From contig CANOLV010000003.1 in assembly GCA_947567425.1 (NCBI GenBank), positions 87,832 to 151,831 of the forward strand: 64,000 nucleotides of DNA. Reading direction: 5' to 3'. The notes under the pieces are model-generated. The model saw only the letters and a list, made by a program, of their open reading frames with translations, made no database searches and was not told the DNA's origin. Of this stretch, positions 20,721-29,129 are shown piece by piece. The first letter of the stretch is position 1. The number at the start of each line of letters is the position of its first letter. The stretch comes from an uncultured Porphyromonadaceae bacterium. Its GTDB lineage: Bacteria > Bacteroidota > Bacteroidia > Bacteroidales > Muribaculaceae. The position numbers and the translations under genes are program-made.

Positions 20721-21481
20721 GTCAGCTCTCTTGTATTAAATATTGGACCTTCCGTACATACGCATACATTGCCTTTAACCGTATTTTCTACGCAACAAAG
20801 GCAGGCACCAAGGCCGCAGGCCATCATGTTTTCTAACGAAACTTCACATTCGGTGCCGATCTTTTTTGCCACATTGGCCACGGCCTTCATCATCGGAGCA
20901 GGTCCGCAGCAATATATCATATCCCAGGTTTGTTCAAGTGCGCTATTCAGCGTCACGAGACCTTTCTCTCCAAGAGAACCGTCTTCTGTAGAGATGTGCA
21001 CCGGTCCTATTTTCTCAAATTCTTCTAATTCGAGAATGTCCTTGGCCGATCTGGCACCCAACAGGAACTCCGGATTAAAGCCGTTTTCGCGAAGTACCTT
21101 GCCCCAATAAAGCATGGGCGCTACGCCCACGCCACCTCCGGCAAGAAGGAATTTCCCGCAATTGGCTGGAAGCTTGAAATAGTTTCCTAATGGAAGTACG
21201 AGATTGACTGTGTCTCCGGGCGATTTTTGGAGTAGGGCACTTGTGCCGTCGCCGGCTTTTCTGACAAGGAGCCATAGCATATTGTCGCTCTTGTCTACGT
21301 AATTTACGGAAATCGGCCTTCTGAGAAAAGTCGTTTTGGAATTGTCTACGGCTACTTGGACGAACTGTCCCGGACGGATGTCGGGCAAATCGTGGCCGAT
21401 TGGCGACAATATTAATAATGAGTAGAGGTCATGAAGACGGCGGTTTTCGACGACCTCGAAGTCAAGAATAAATTTTTTCAT
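20714..21481 (-). CDS. pyrK: Dihydroorotate dehydrogenase B, electron transfer subunit
   Basis: FAD and 2Fe-2S subunit that links PyrD to NAD. The FAD motif is FLRRPISVN, the nucleotide-binding motif is [14 protein letters not shown], and the iron-sulfur ligands lie in [13 protein letters not shown] with a further Cys in VCVCTEGP. I start it at MKKFILDF (21481), giving 255 residues, since the four preceding codons lack support. The HTH gene ends 50 bases upstream on the same strand. Confidence 0.95.
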   Translation of the reverse strand: MKKFILDFEVVENRRLHDLYSLLILSPIGHDLPDIRPGQFVQVAVDNSKTTFLRRPISVNYVDKSDNMLWLLVRKAGDGTSALLQKSPGDTVNLVLPLGNYFKLPANCGKFLLAGGGVGVAPMLYWGKVLRENGFNPEFLLGARSAKDILELEEFEKIGPVHISTEDGSLGEKGLVTLNSALEQTWDMIYCCGPAPMMKAVANVAKKIGTECEVSLENMMACGLGACLCCVENTVKGNVCVCTEGPIFNTRELTW

Positions 21482-21531
21482 AAACCTTTGCAAATGCGAT
21501 TATGCAAAGATAGTGATTTTATCCAAAATAC

Positions 21532-22089
21532 CTATGAACCTTTGGGGACGAAAGTCTCGAAGCTTTTGTCGGAGTAGAGCACCATTATGCTGACCACTCG
21601 GCGGCCTGAATCAAGGTTCAAGGACAGGGATGACGGATGATGCTCGTCGGCATTGAGCTGACGGGCAGGTGATGGGTGCTTCTTCTGCTCGGTTTCGTCT
21701 TGTGCACTCCTTATATATGCCGTTTTTTCTGCTTGACTTTTAGATTGGTCGACTTTGCCGATATCGAAAATCGAACTTAGCGATGGGATAAAGTCCTGTT
21801 CATCTGAGCTTTCTTCTTGGTCTAACTCTGTGTTTTCGTCGTTTTGAGCTTCTGAGATTTCAATATTTCCGTCCGTCGTCATATCCCCTTCACCAAACAT
21901 GAGCCACAGCACGGATAATTTGGGATAGGCTTCATGGATCTTGCCTATCACCTCGTCGCTGACCTTTTTGTTGCGTCCGTTTAGTAGCTGGGATAATGAC
22001 GGTCGTGGGATTCCACACGTATCTGCAAACTGGGAATTTGGAATTCCAAGCGTGTCAAGAAAAATTTTTATCCGAGAGGGTATGTCCAT
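21532..22089 (-). CDS. XRE-type helix-turn-helix regulator
   Basis: A 185-residue protein starting at MDIPSRIKIFLD (22089). Residues 1-70 form a repressor-like HTH (SQFADTCGIPRPSLSQLLNGR, then VIGKIHEAYPKLSVLWLMFGEGDM), a form common in Bacteroidales. The middle, about 75-150, is acidic and low in complexity; the last 30 residues (RRVVSIMVLYSDKSFETF) look like a small beta segment. Target genes are unknown. The long AT-rich region in front of it is full of TTGCAA-like sites, which may be its operators. Confidence 0.85.
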   Translation of the reverse strand: MDIPSRIKIFLDTLGIPNSQFADTCGIPRPSLSQLLNGRNKKVSDEVIGKIHEAYPKLSVLWLMFGEGDMTTDGNIEISEAQNDENTELDQEESSDEQDFIPSLSSIFDIGKVDQSKSQAEKTAYIRSAQDETEQKKHPSPARQLNADEHHPSSLSLNLDSGRRVVSIMVLYSDKSFETFVPKGS

Positions 22090-22826
22090 TTCAAATTCTA
22101 TTTTGCAATTACCAGTGTGCAAATGTAATTAATTAAATTGTAAATGCCAAATTTAATATTCTAAATTCTTAATTCGCATTTGTAATCTGATAAAAGTGTG
22201 AATTTGCAAACGGCAATGGAATAGCCGGATATCGGTTGATGTAGTACTTCATATATTGTATGTATAATATATGGTAATCAGTTGTTTATATTGATATTTT
22301 CTCTTGTGCGGACCGAAGTCCGTGTAATCACCAAGAGTATTTATACAGATGCTTTAACTTTTATTCGCAATAAATATGGGGAATAGGGTGTTATGGCGTA
22401 TGTATTTAATGGTTAATGTATGTAATTAGGATTTGCAACTATGTTATTAACATAATTGAAACTAAATATTATAAGGTAAATAGTCCAATTTGTTGATTGC
22501 GATTGTAATTCGATTGCGATTCTATTTGAGAATAATAATTACAACTGCATCAGTTGCAATTTGAAAATATGATTTACAAATTCAATTGTGCCCATAAACG
22601 TATGCTTTTGCAAATTCAAACTTGACTATTTGCTTTCATGTTTGTAAAACAAAGGAAATGGGAATTTCGATTGATGCATTATCCAACTTTAACATTGTAA
22701 ATAGCTGTATTTGTGCATTTTAAATCTAATTCACAATTGCGATGTATATTTAACCTTAAATGCAAATTTTTACACATGTTATAAAACATATTTTCTTTTG
22801 CATATTTGGAGTGTCGCCCATGGGAA
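22090..22826. repeat. AT-rich non-coding region with many TTTGCAA/TTTGTAA-like sites
   Basis: No gene is seen here. Copies or close variants of an ATTTGCAA motif, on either strand, occur at about 22102, 22118, 22178, 22202, 22431, 22495, 22512, 22572, 22606, 22641, 22694, 22734, 22758. The most symmetric site is a 23-bp near-palindrome at 22538-22560 (ATTACAACTG-CAT-CAGTTGCAAT). TTTACAAATTCAA (22573) and TTTGCAAATTCAAA (22607) are direct repeats 34 bases apart. The region lies between the HTH gene start and the uvrA terminator. It may be a multi-site operator; an origin-like or protein-coating role cannot be excluded. Confidence 0.55.
22301..22337 (+). other. Bulged hairpin in the non-coding region
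   Basis: CTCTTG (22301-22306) pairs with CAAGAG (22332-22337) and an inner CGGAC-CGAA-GTCCG stem-loop sits at 22309-22322, leaving a one-sided bulge. No T-run follows, so it is not a plain terminator. It could be part of a transcribed RNA or a protein site. Confidence 0.4.
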
Positions 22827-22889
22827 TACAGAAAGTCGGGAAGAAAACAGTGTTAAAACTGTGCTCTTCCCGACTTTTAAGTCTGTATA
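22827..22889 (-). terminator. Terminator of uvrA
   Basis: A 13-bp perfect stem (22832-22844 with 22865-22877), an inner ACAGT/ACTGT pairing and an outer ATACAG/CTGTAT pairing lie 20-80 bases beyond the uvrA stop on the minus strand. Confidence 0.85.
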
Positions 22890-22908
22890 TAGCTTGGATT
22901 CAGTAGCT

Positions 22909-25734
22909 TTAGTGCAATTCTTCTGCTATAAAACGTGAGGTTGGCGAAGATCCTTCCGCGATTTCTTCGGGTGTTCCTTCTGCTATTATCATACCGCCGT
23001 TCTTTCCCCCTTCTGGACCCATGTCGATAATATGGTCGGCGCATTTCAGAACGTCAAGATTGTGTTCGATGACGAGCACTGTGTTTCCCTTCTCTACAAG
23101 CCTGTTCAAAACCCCGAGAAGAACATTGATATCTTCAAAGTGCAGTCCGGTGGTGGGCTCATCGAGAATGAACAATGTCTTTCCTGTATCTTTCTTTGCG
23201 AGTTCGGTGGCAAGCTTGACACGCTGGTTTTCGCCCCCTGACAAGGTGCTTGACGGTTGACCCAGCTTGATGTAGCCAAGTCCTATTTCCTGAAGCACTT
23301 TTATTTTTTTTAGGATGTTAGGGATACCTGCAAAAAACTCGACAGCTTGGTTTATCGTCATGTCAAGGACGTCGGCAATCGACTTCCCTTTGAAGCGCAC
23401 CTCAAGGGTTTCACGGTTATAGCGTTTGCCTCCGCACACCTCACAAGGCACCAGTACGTCCGGCAGAAAGTTCATTTCTATGGTTTTGTAGCCATTTCCG
23501 CCACATGCCTCGCAACGCCCCCCTGACACGTTGAATGAAAAGCGTCCGGGCTTATAACCGCGTATTTTTGCTTCAGGCAAATTTACGTATAGATTCCTTA
23601 TGTCGGAGAACACTCCTGTATATGTGGCGGGATTCGATCTTGGCGATTTGCCTAAAGGAGACTGGTCTACCGTGACTACCTTGTCGATATGTTCCAATCC
23701 TTCGATGGATCGATATGGCAGAGGCTCTTGGTTTGATCTGTAGAAATGACGGCTTAAAATCGGCTGCAATGTTGAGTTTATAAGACTGGACTTGCCGCTG
23801 CCTGAGACTCCGGCCACGCAAACAAACTTTCCTAAAGGCAGACTAAGGTCCACGTTCTTCAGATTGTGTCCTGTGCATCCTTTCAATGCGAGGAATTTGC
23901 CGTTACCCTTACGTCGTTCTTCCTGCATGGCGATTGTTTTTTCGCCGTTTAGGTAATCTGCCGTGAGAGTGTGCGTGTGAAGCATCTCCTGAGGCGTACC
24001 GGCAAAGACTACGTTGCCGCCTTTTCGCCCGGCATTTGGCCCAATGTCCACTACATAGTCGGCTTCGAGCATTATGTCCTTGTCGTGCTCGACCACGATT
24101 ATGGAATTTTGCGCATCGCGCAGACGCTTCAGGGAGTCTATCAGGCGTTTGTTATCGCGCTGATGAAGTCCTATGCTCGGCTCGTCGAGTATGTACAGCA
24201 CGTTCACGAGCTGTGAGCCAAGCTGTGTGGCAAGACGTATGCGCTGGCTTTCTCCTCCTGAAAGAGTCGCGGAATTTCTGTTCAGCGACAGATATTCGAG
24301 TCCTACCTCGACAAGAAACTGTAATCGCGAACGAATCTCTTTGATTATTTCAGTTCCTATCAGCTTTTGTTGTTTGGAAAGCCTGCTTTCTACAGTAGTG
24401 GTCCATTCATACAGATCTGAAATGTCCATACTTGCCAGCTGTGCTATGTTTTTGCCGTCGATAAAAAAGTGCAAGGCCTCCTTGTTGAGCCTGGAGCCTC
24501 CGCATTCAGGGCATGTGGCACGCGAGTAGAATTGCCCGCTCCATTTCTGAGCTTTTGACGAGGCCTCTTCGCTTTGCTGTATTTCAAGATATTTTACAAG
24601 GCCTTCATACTCTCTGAAGTATCCGAATGTATTTTGTGATTCAGTTTTAAGCACCAGCCTTTCGGTAGTTCCGTTGAGTATATCATTAAGTGCCTCTTCG
24701 CTCAGGTCTTTTATAGGAGTTTTGATTGTCTGTCCGTATTTTTCGCATATCGCGGCAATCTGCCAGAATATCATCGTATTCTTATAACTTCCCAAAGCGG
24801 CTATGCCTCCATTATATATCGACAATGAATTGTCTGGAATAAGCTTCTCCTTGTCAACGATATTGACATACCCAAGCCCCTTGCAGCACGGGCAGGCTCC
24901 TTGTGGCGAATTGAACGAAAAGTTGTGCGGAGCCGGCTCCCGGTATGATATTCCGCTCTCCGGATCCATCAGCATCTGGCTGTAATGTCCTATGGTGTCG
25001 TTGTCGACATCATAGATCATCAATTGCTTCCCGCCTTGTTGCAAGGCTTTATTGACCGAATCACGAAGTCTTTCCGATTCATTGCCGCTTACTTTCATCT
25101 TGTCGATTACAAGTTCAATGGAGTGATTCTTGTATCTGTCGAGCTTCATCCCGAAAGAGATCTCCTTCATCTCTCCGTCGACCCTGACCGTAAGGAAGCC
25201 TTTCTTGCGCAACTGCTCAAACAATTCCTTGTAGTGGCCTTTACGGTTCTTGATCACGGGAGAGAGGATGTATATGCGTTTGCCGGCATATTTCTCTTCA
25301 ATCATGTCGACAATCTTCTCCTCGGTATACTTCACCATCGGTGCTCCGGAAATGTAGCTTACGGCTTCGCCGATTCGGGCATAGAGCAGACGCAGGTAGT
25401 CATACACTTCGGTAGTGGTGCCGATGGTGCTTCGGGGATTCTTGTTGACGGTCTTCTGCTCTATAGCAATTACGGGGCTTAGTCCGGATATATTGTCCAC
25501 ATCCGGGCGTTCAAGCGTACCGAGCATGTTCCTCGCATACGATGAAAATGTTTCGATATAACGTCGCTGGCCCTCGGCAAATATTGTGTCGAATGCCAAT
25601 GACGATTTTCCGCTTCCGCTAAGTCCTGTGATCACGGTTAGCGAGTTGTGTGGTATGTCCACATCGATATTCTTAAGGTTGTGCACCCGTGCGCCAAGCA
25701 CCGAGAGTTTGCCTTTCTGTTCGGGTATAGACAT
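22909..25734 (-). CDS. uvrA: Excinuclease ABC subunit UvrA
   Basis: Damage-recognition ATPase of nucleotide excision repair, working with UvrB (gene at 40970). It has two ABC modules: Walker [10 protein letters not shown] and GVSGSGKSS, signatures [12 protein letters not shown] and [12 protein letters not shown]. Zinc-binding cysteines are in [16 protein letters not shown], and the CEACGGNG to CEVCGGKRY finger. At 941 residues it is full length. Upstream on the same strand lie the transglycosylase, surface-protein and channel genes, with 54 bases between it and the nearest. Confidence 0.98.
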   Translation of the reverse strand: MSIPEQKGKLSVLGARVHNLKNIDVDIPHNSLTVITGLSGSGKSSLAFDTIFAEGQRRYIETFSSYARNMLGTLERPDVDNISGLSPVIAIEQKTVNKNPRSTIGTTTEVYDYLRLLYARIGEAVSYISGAPMVKYTEEKIVDMIEEKYAGKRIYILSPVIKNRKGHYKELFEQLRKKGFLTVRVDGEMKEISFGMKLDRYKNHSIELVIDKMKVSGNESERLRDSVNKALQQGGKQLMIYDVDNDTIGHYSQMLMDPESGISYREPAPHNFSFNSPQGACPCCKGLGYVNIVDKEKLIPDNSLSIYNGGIAALGSYKNTMIFWQIAAICEKYGQTIKTPIKDLSEEALNDILNGTTERLVLKTESQNTFGYFREYEGLVKYLEIQQSEEASSKAQKWSGQFYSRATCPECGGSRLNKEALHFFIDGKNIAQLASMDISDLYEWTTTVESRLSKQQKLIGTEIIKEIRSRLQFLVEVGLEYLSLNRNSATLSGGESQRIRLATQLGSQLVNVLYILDEPSIGLHQRDNKRLIDSLKRLRDAQNSIIVVEHDKDIMLEADYVVDIGPNAGRKGGNVVFAGTPQEMLHTHTLTADYLNGEKTIAMQEERRKGNGKFLALKGCTGHNLKNVDLSLPLGKFVCVAGVSGSGKSSLINSTLQPILSRHFYRSNQEPLPYRSIEGLEHIDKVVTVDQSPLGKSPRSNPATYTGVFSDIRNLYVNLPEAKIRGYKPGRFSFNVSGGRCEACGGNGYKTIEMNFLPDVLVPCEVCGGKRYNRETLEVRFKGKSIADVLDMTINQAVEFFAGIPNILKKIKVLQEIGLGYIKLGQPSSTLSGGENQRVKLATELAKKDTGKTLFILDEPTTGLHFEDINVLLGVLNRLVEKGNTVLVIEHNLDVLKCADHIIDMGPEGGKNGGMIIAEGTPEEIAEGSSPTSRFIAEELH

Positions 25735-25788
25735 GTGTAGTTTTCCTTTTTGCTATATTTATCTGAGTGAATCTATAGGACGCCGAAA

Positions 25789-26748
25789 TCAATATACCCA
25801 GTTTTTGTTATAGATGGTCTTCCGTTGGGTAGATCGTTTCATATCGTCCTTATGAGGTATTTTCACTTTATATGTTTTACCTGTTTTATTGGGCAGGGAT
25901 TTCGCTCTGATCCATGGATTATATTCACGGAGAATCATAAAGTTTATACCATGTTTTTGTGCCCAGGTTGGCCAGTCCTCTACCGGTCCGTTGACCTCGA
26001 CAGTCTCGGTTCTTACAGGCTGGTAAAGCTGGTCGCTTTGGATAATGAACCCATATTCACGTGGATTTTCCATGATCAATTTCATGGCCAGCAACCGGAA
26101 CATGTAGCGCGAAGTTTCGTCTACGAGGTACAGGTCGTAAGCGGTTGACGCATTCTGCGAAGCGAGTTCTTTCGTGATTCGAGCCATGCCTCCGTTATAG
26201 GAGGCTGCCACCGATTCCCAGTTGCCGTATTTTTTATATGCATCTTTCAAATAGCGACATGCCGCGGCTGTTGCCTTTTCGGTGTTGTATCGTTCGTCGA
26301 CAAACTCGTTCACTTCAAGCCCGTACTGCTTGGCGGTCGATGCGATGAACTGCCATAGACCTGCGGCCTTGGCCCCGGAGTATGCCCGTGGATTAAGGGT
26401 GCTCTCTATGCAGGCCAGATATATGATATCCTCAGGAACGCCGTTTTTCTTCAGTATCGGTATGATTTCCGGGAAATATCGGTTGGCTCGCTTGAACAGA
26501 AGCAACGTGTTTCCGTGGGTGTATGTCATAGCTGTAAGTTCTCGGTCAAGACGTTCATACATGTCGATTCTGTCAAGATCGATTCTGTTGCCTGCAAATG
26601 TTACGGAACTTGGTATCACAGGACTCTGGACCACCGGATTGCCGTCAGCTCCGGTCAGGGGAAATCCTGCCGAAATATTCAGTGGAGCTATGGATGCGAT
26701 AGCTGACACCGCAAATATGGTCAATAGATATCTTTTTGCTGATTTCAT
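25789..26748 (-). CDS. Lytic murein transglycosylase (MltD/Slt-type domain)
   Basis: Cleaves peptidoglycan strands to 1,6-anhydro ends in the periplasm. A signal peptide (1 to about 27) is followed by an SLT domain: the catalytic Glu is in [23 protein letters not shown]-type sequence (IES motif), then VAASYNGG and the [12 protein letters not shown] helix. The 319-residue length leaves a short C-terminal basic tail ([17 protein letters not shown]) but no complete LysM repeat. Its start is 29 bases after the stop of the surface-protein gene, so the two are probably one operon. Confidence 0.92.
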   Translation of the reverse strand: MKSAKRYLLTIFAVSAIASIAPLNISAGFPLTGADGNPVVQSPVIPSSVTFAGNRIDLDRIDMYERLDRELTAMTYTHGNTLLLFKRANRYFPEIIPILKKNGVPEDIIYLACIESTLNPRAYSGAKAAGLWQFIASTAKQYGLEVNEFVDERYNTEKATAAACRYLKDAYKKYGNWESVAASYNGGMARITKELASQNASTAYDLYLVDETSRYMFRLLAMKLIMENPREYGFIIQSDQLYQPVRTETVEVNGPVEDWPTWAQKHGINFMILREYNPWIRAKSLPNKTGKTYKVKIPHKDDMKRSTQRKTIYNKNWVY

Positions 26749-26777
26749 TTTTTTCTTTGTTTGTTGGTTTAAGCAGG

Positions 26778-28112
26778 TTAGTCGCCGGAAGTGCCGCGGC
26801 TTTTCTTGTAGTTGATGATGTTGATATCACCTTTCAGTTTATAGCTTTTGCCGTCTGCGCCTTTGGCATTGATTATGTAATAATATACTCCGGCTGGGAC
26901 AAGCTTACCGTTATATTTCCCGTCCCAGCCCGATGATGGATCATTGAAGGATGCCACTTTTACACCCCAGCGGTTGAATATGTGGCATTCAAAACTAACT
27001 ATGGACTTGTAGCTGACCTTCCATATATCGTTGACGCCTTCCGACGAACCGGGCGAGAATGCATTTGGACATTTTATATCCGATTCACCGATCGACACCT
27101 CGTATGTCGGACTGTAGTAGTCGCAGCTACCTGAAGCATTGCTTGCCACAAATCGCACGTAAGTAGTGCCGGCTTCCTTGAATGTATAGTTGAAGTCGAT
27201 GTTGTTTTCGCGGTAGTCAATGATGTCGAAATTGGCATCGCGCGACATCTGCCATTCGGTGAATACGGCAGCATCGCTGATTGTTGCTGAAAATGCTATG
27301 TCAGCCGGTGCTGATCCTCCAAGAGAACCGCTTGATCCTGACGACTGCTCATTGTCGATTTCATTCTTAGTTTGTTCTGCGGAGGTTTCTGCTCTGACAG
27401 CCATAGCGTGATATTCCGTAGTCGATACTTCTTCGCCAAGTCCCCACTGCATCAGGAATCGGTCGCCGCTTAGAGTAAAGTCGGTGTTGCACAATGGCGC
27501 GTCGGCAAATATTGTCCCGGAAATATGTGCGTAGGTGGCCGTCTCTTCCTTAGTCTTGTAGATACCTGAGTCCGGATCATACTCAAGATTGAGGTAGTGC
27601 AGTTCGATCTCGCGGTTAAGTTCTTTGCCCTGTCCATTGACGGTGTAGTATCGGATGGGGCCGCCTCCGGAGCCGTCAAAGTTAATGGCCACATTTTGGC
27701 AGTCGCTGCTTTCTGTCGATACGCTGATTCCCTCAGCATGCAGTCTGTGTGAAGAATAATCGACCACCCAAAAGCAATACGTGCGTGATCCGTCGCGGAT
27801 GATGTAGCCGGTGTCGCCCTCGACATTGGTAAGAGTCGACATGGCACCTTCGTATACTATGTCGTCGATCGGTTCCGCATATCCGCCGCCAAGATTCCTG
27901 AATCTTGACCACTCCGGCTTTGACGATGCATTTTCGGATGAGTAAGTGATAGAGGCGCCATGTACATCATACAGAACGTACACTTCATCAAGGCCGGTGG
28001 AGGACTCGGGAGCTATGGCGATCACTTCCCGGGAAATGCCGTTAAAACTAACTTGGCTATATCCGGGCAACAGAATGTTTGCTGCAACTATGACGGTCAG
28101 AATCTTCTTCAT
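26778..28112 (-). CDS. Secreted protein with gliding-motility/type B T9SS C-terminal domain
   Basis: A 444-residue protein with a signal peptide (MKKILTVIVAANILLPGYS) and two Ig-like or PKD-like segments, ending in the gliding motility-associated C-terminal domain: CPNAFSPGSSEGVNDIWKV, FNRWGVKVASF, GWDGKYNGKLVPAGVYYYII. This domain directs type IX export as a type B signal. The mature part (about 20-350) is otherwise unrecognised. The transglycosylase gene follows 29 bases later, hinting at a cell-wall or surface-assembly role. Confidence 0.88.
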   Translation of the reverse strand: MKKILTVIVAANILLPGYSQVSFNGISREVIAIAPESSTGLDEVYVLYDVHGASITYSSENASSKPEWSRFRNLGGGYAEPIDDIVYEGAMSTLTNVEGDTGYIIRDGSRTYCFWVVDYSSHRLHAEGISVSTESSDCQNVAINFDGSGGGPIRYYTVNGQGKELNREIELHYLNLEYDPDSGIYKTKEETATYAHISGTIFADAPLCNTDFTLSGDRFLMQWGLGEEVSTTEYHAMAVRAETSAEQTKNEIDNEQSSGSSGSLGGSAPADIAFSATISDAAVFTEWQMSRDANFDIIDYRENNIDFNYTFKEAGTTYVRFVASNASGSCDYYSPTYEVSIGESDIKCPNAFSPGSSEGVNDIWKVSYKSIVSFECHIFNRWGVKVASFNDPSSGWDGKYNGKLVPAGVYYYIINAKGADGKSYKLKGDINIINYKKSRGTSGD

Positions 28113-28131
28113 AAGGAGTCGGTTTGACCTG

Positions 28132-28139
28132 CAAAGTTA
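28132..28139 (-). promoter_or_regulatory. Minus-7 box before the type B surface-protein gene
   Basis: On the minus strand TAACTTTG fits TAnnTTTG and lies about 20 bases before the ATG at 28112, so this gene need not depend on the channel gene promoter. Confidence 0.6.
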
Positions 28140-28167
28140 CAAAATAATAATCAAACAATAGGTTGCG

Positions 28168-28917
28168 TCAGCTTGCCGCAGTTTGGTTTGAAGATTTTTT
28201 AACTTTATCTGACTGTGTATTGTCGGCCACATCCCTCTTGGTCAGTGCATTTGTTATGTAGACCGTGAATATCGGAAACAGAATCAAGCCTTCACCGGCG
28301 AGTATGACAGCAAGAACTTTCCCGGTAGGGGTTATGGCATTTATATTACAGCCCACTGTAGTCACGTCCATGAACGACCACCATAGAGCTGCCCAATAGG
28401 ATGTGACGCCCGGGTTGATGTAATGCTCCTCGATAAAAAACATAAGACTTGCAAAATACACCGTCGACACAAGCAGTCCGATATATACGGAAAACAAGCT
28501 TGATATCTTGTCTGTCGACAGCACTCCCATGACTATCATAAGCACGTAAGCGGCACGTATCATCGGGATGAACCGAGTCAGATACTGAAGCTCAGGTGAC
28601 ATGTGGACATTAAAATATGACAATATGTTCAAGTATGGGATGCTTATCAGAAAAAAGAATATGTGCGAGGCAAGATACATGCCTTTCTTTGGATACATGA
28701 AGAACTCCACAACACAGTCAAGCATGAAAAATATGCATATCCACAGTTGGATTTTTAGATATGTCGGATTGGCAATAAATGAGATGTTGTGGAATGCATC
28801 CCACGATATGAGTACTATCAGTGCCAATGAGGCTAACAATACCAATGTGTGCAAGCTGCGGAGAAACAATCTCTTCCGCGTCATGTTCGATGGCTTGCTG
28901 GTTGAAGTTGTTGACAT
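28168..28917 (-). CDS. Six-segment ion channel with unusual filter TTVGCN
   Basis: A 249-residue membrane protein laid out like a voltage-gated potassium channel: segments near 15-35, 50-75, 80-100, an S4-like stretch with arginines (RFIPMIRAAYVLMIVMG), then S5, pore and S6. The pore reads TTVGCNINAITPTG with Gly189, Cys190, Asn191, where potassium channels have TTVGYGD. Ion selectivity is therefore uncertain. The protein ends in a polar tail. The gene is divergent from the sensor-kinase gene and upstream of the surface-protein gene. Confidence 0.85.
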   Translation of the reverse strand: MSTTSTSKPSNMTRKRLFLRSLHTLVLLASLALIVLISWDAFHNISFIANPTYLKIQLWICIFFMLDCVVEFFMYPKKGMYLASHIFFFLISIPYLNILSYFNVHMSPELQYLTRFIPMIRAAYVLMIVMGVLSTDKISSLFSVYIGLLVSTVYFASLMFFIEEHYINPGVTSYWAALWWSFMDVTTVGCNINAITPTGKVLAVILAGEGLILFPIFTVYITNALTKRDVADNTQSDKVKKSSNQTAAS

Positions 28918-29066
28918 AATCGATATTAAGTTGAAACTATCTGTGGATATAACATCTTATTTCGGGCCTATGTTCATCGTGATTGATTTTACGCCAACGA
29001 ATAATTCCTGTTAGGATGAATTTGGCTTTGATTTAACAGATATTGTTAAATGGACTCTTATAAGAT

Positions 29067-29097
29067 TTTGCAAAGTTGGATAAAACGACTATCTTTG
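29067..29097 (+). promoter_or_regulatory. Full Bacteroidetes promoter of the sensor-kinase gene
   Basis: TTTG (29067-29070) and TATCTTTG (29090-29097) are separated by exactly 19 bases, an excellent match to the TTTG-N19-21-TAnnTTTG consensus. The ATG is at 29130. Confidence 0.85.
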
Positions 29098-29129
29098 TGA
29101 AAACCTCATAAAACAAATATGCCACATTT

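Noticed and set aside
24985-25482. 165-codon open frame antisense to uvrA
   Set aside because: Fully inside uvrA, no recognisable domain, and no promoter.
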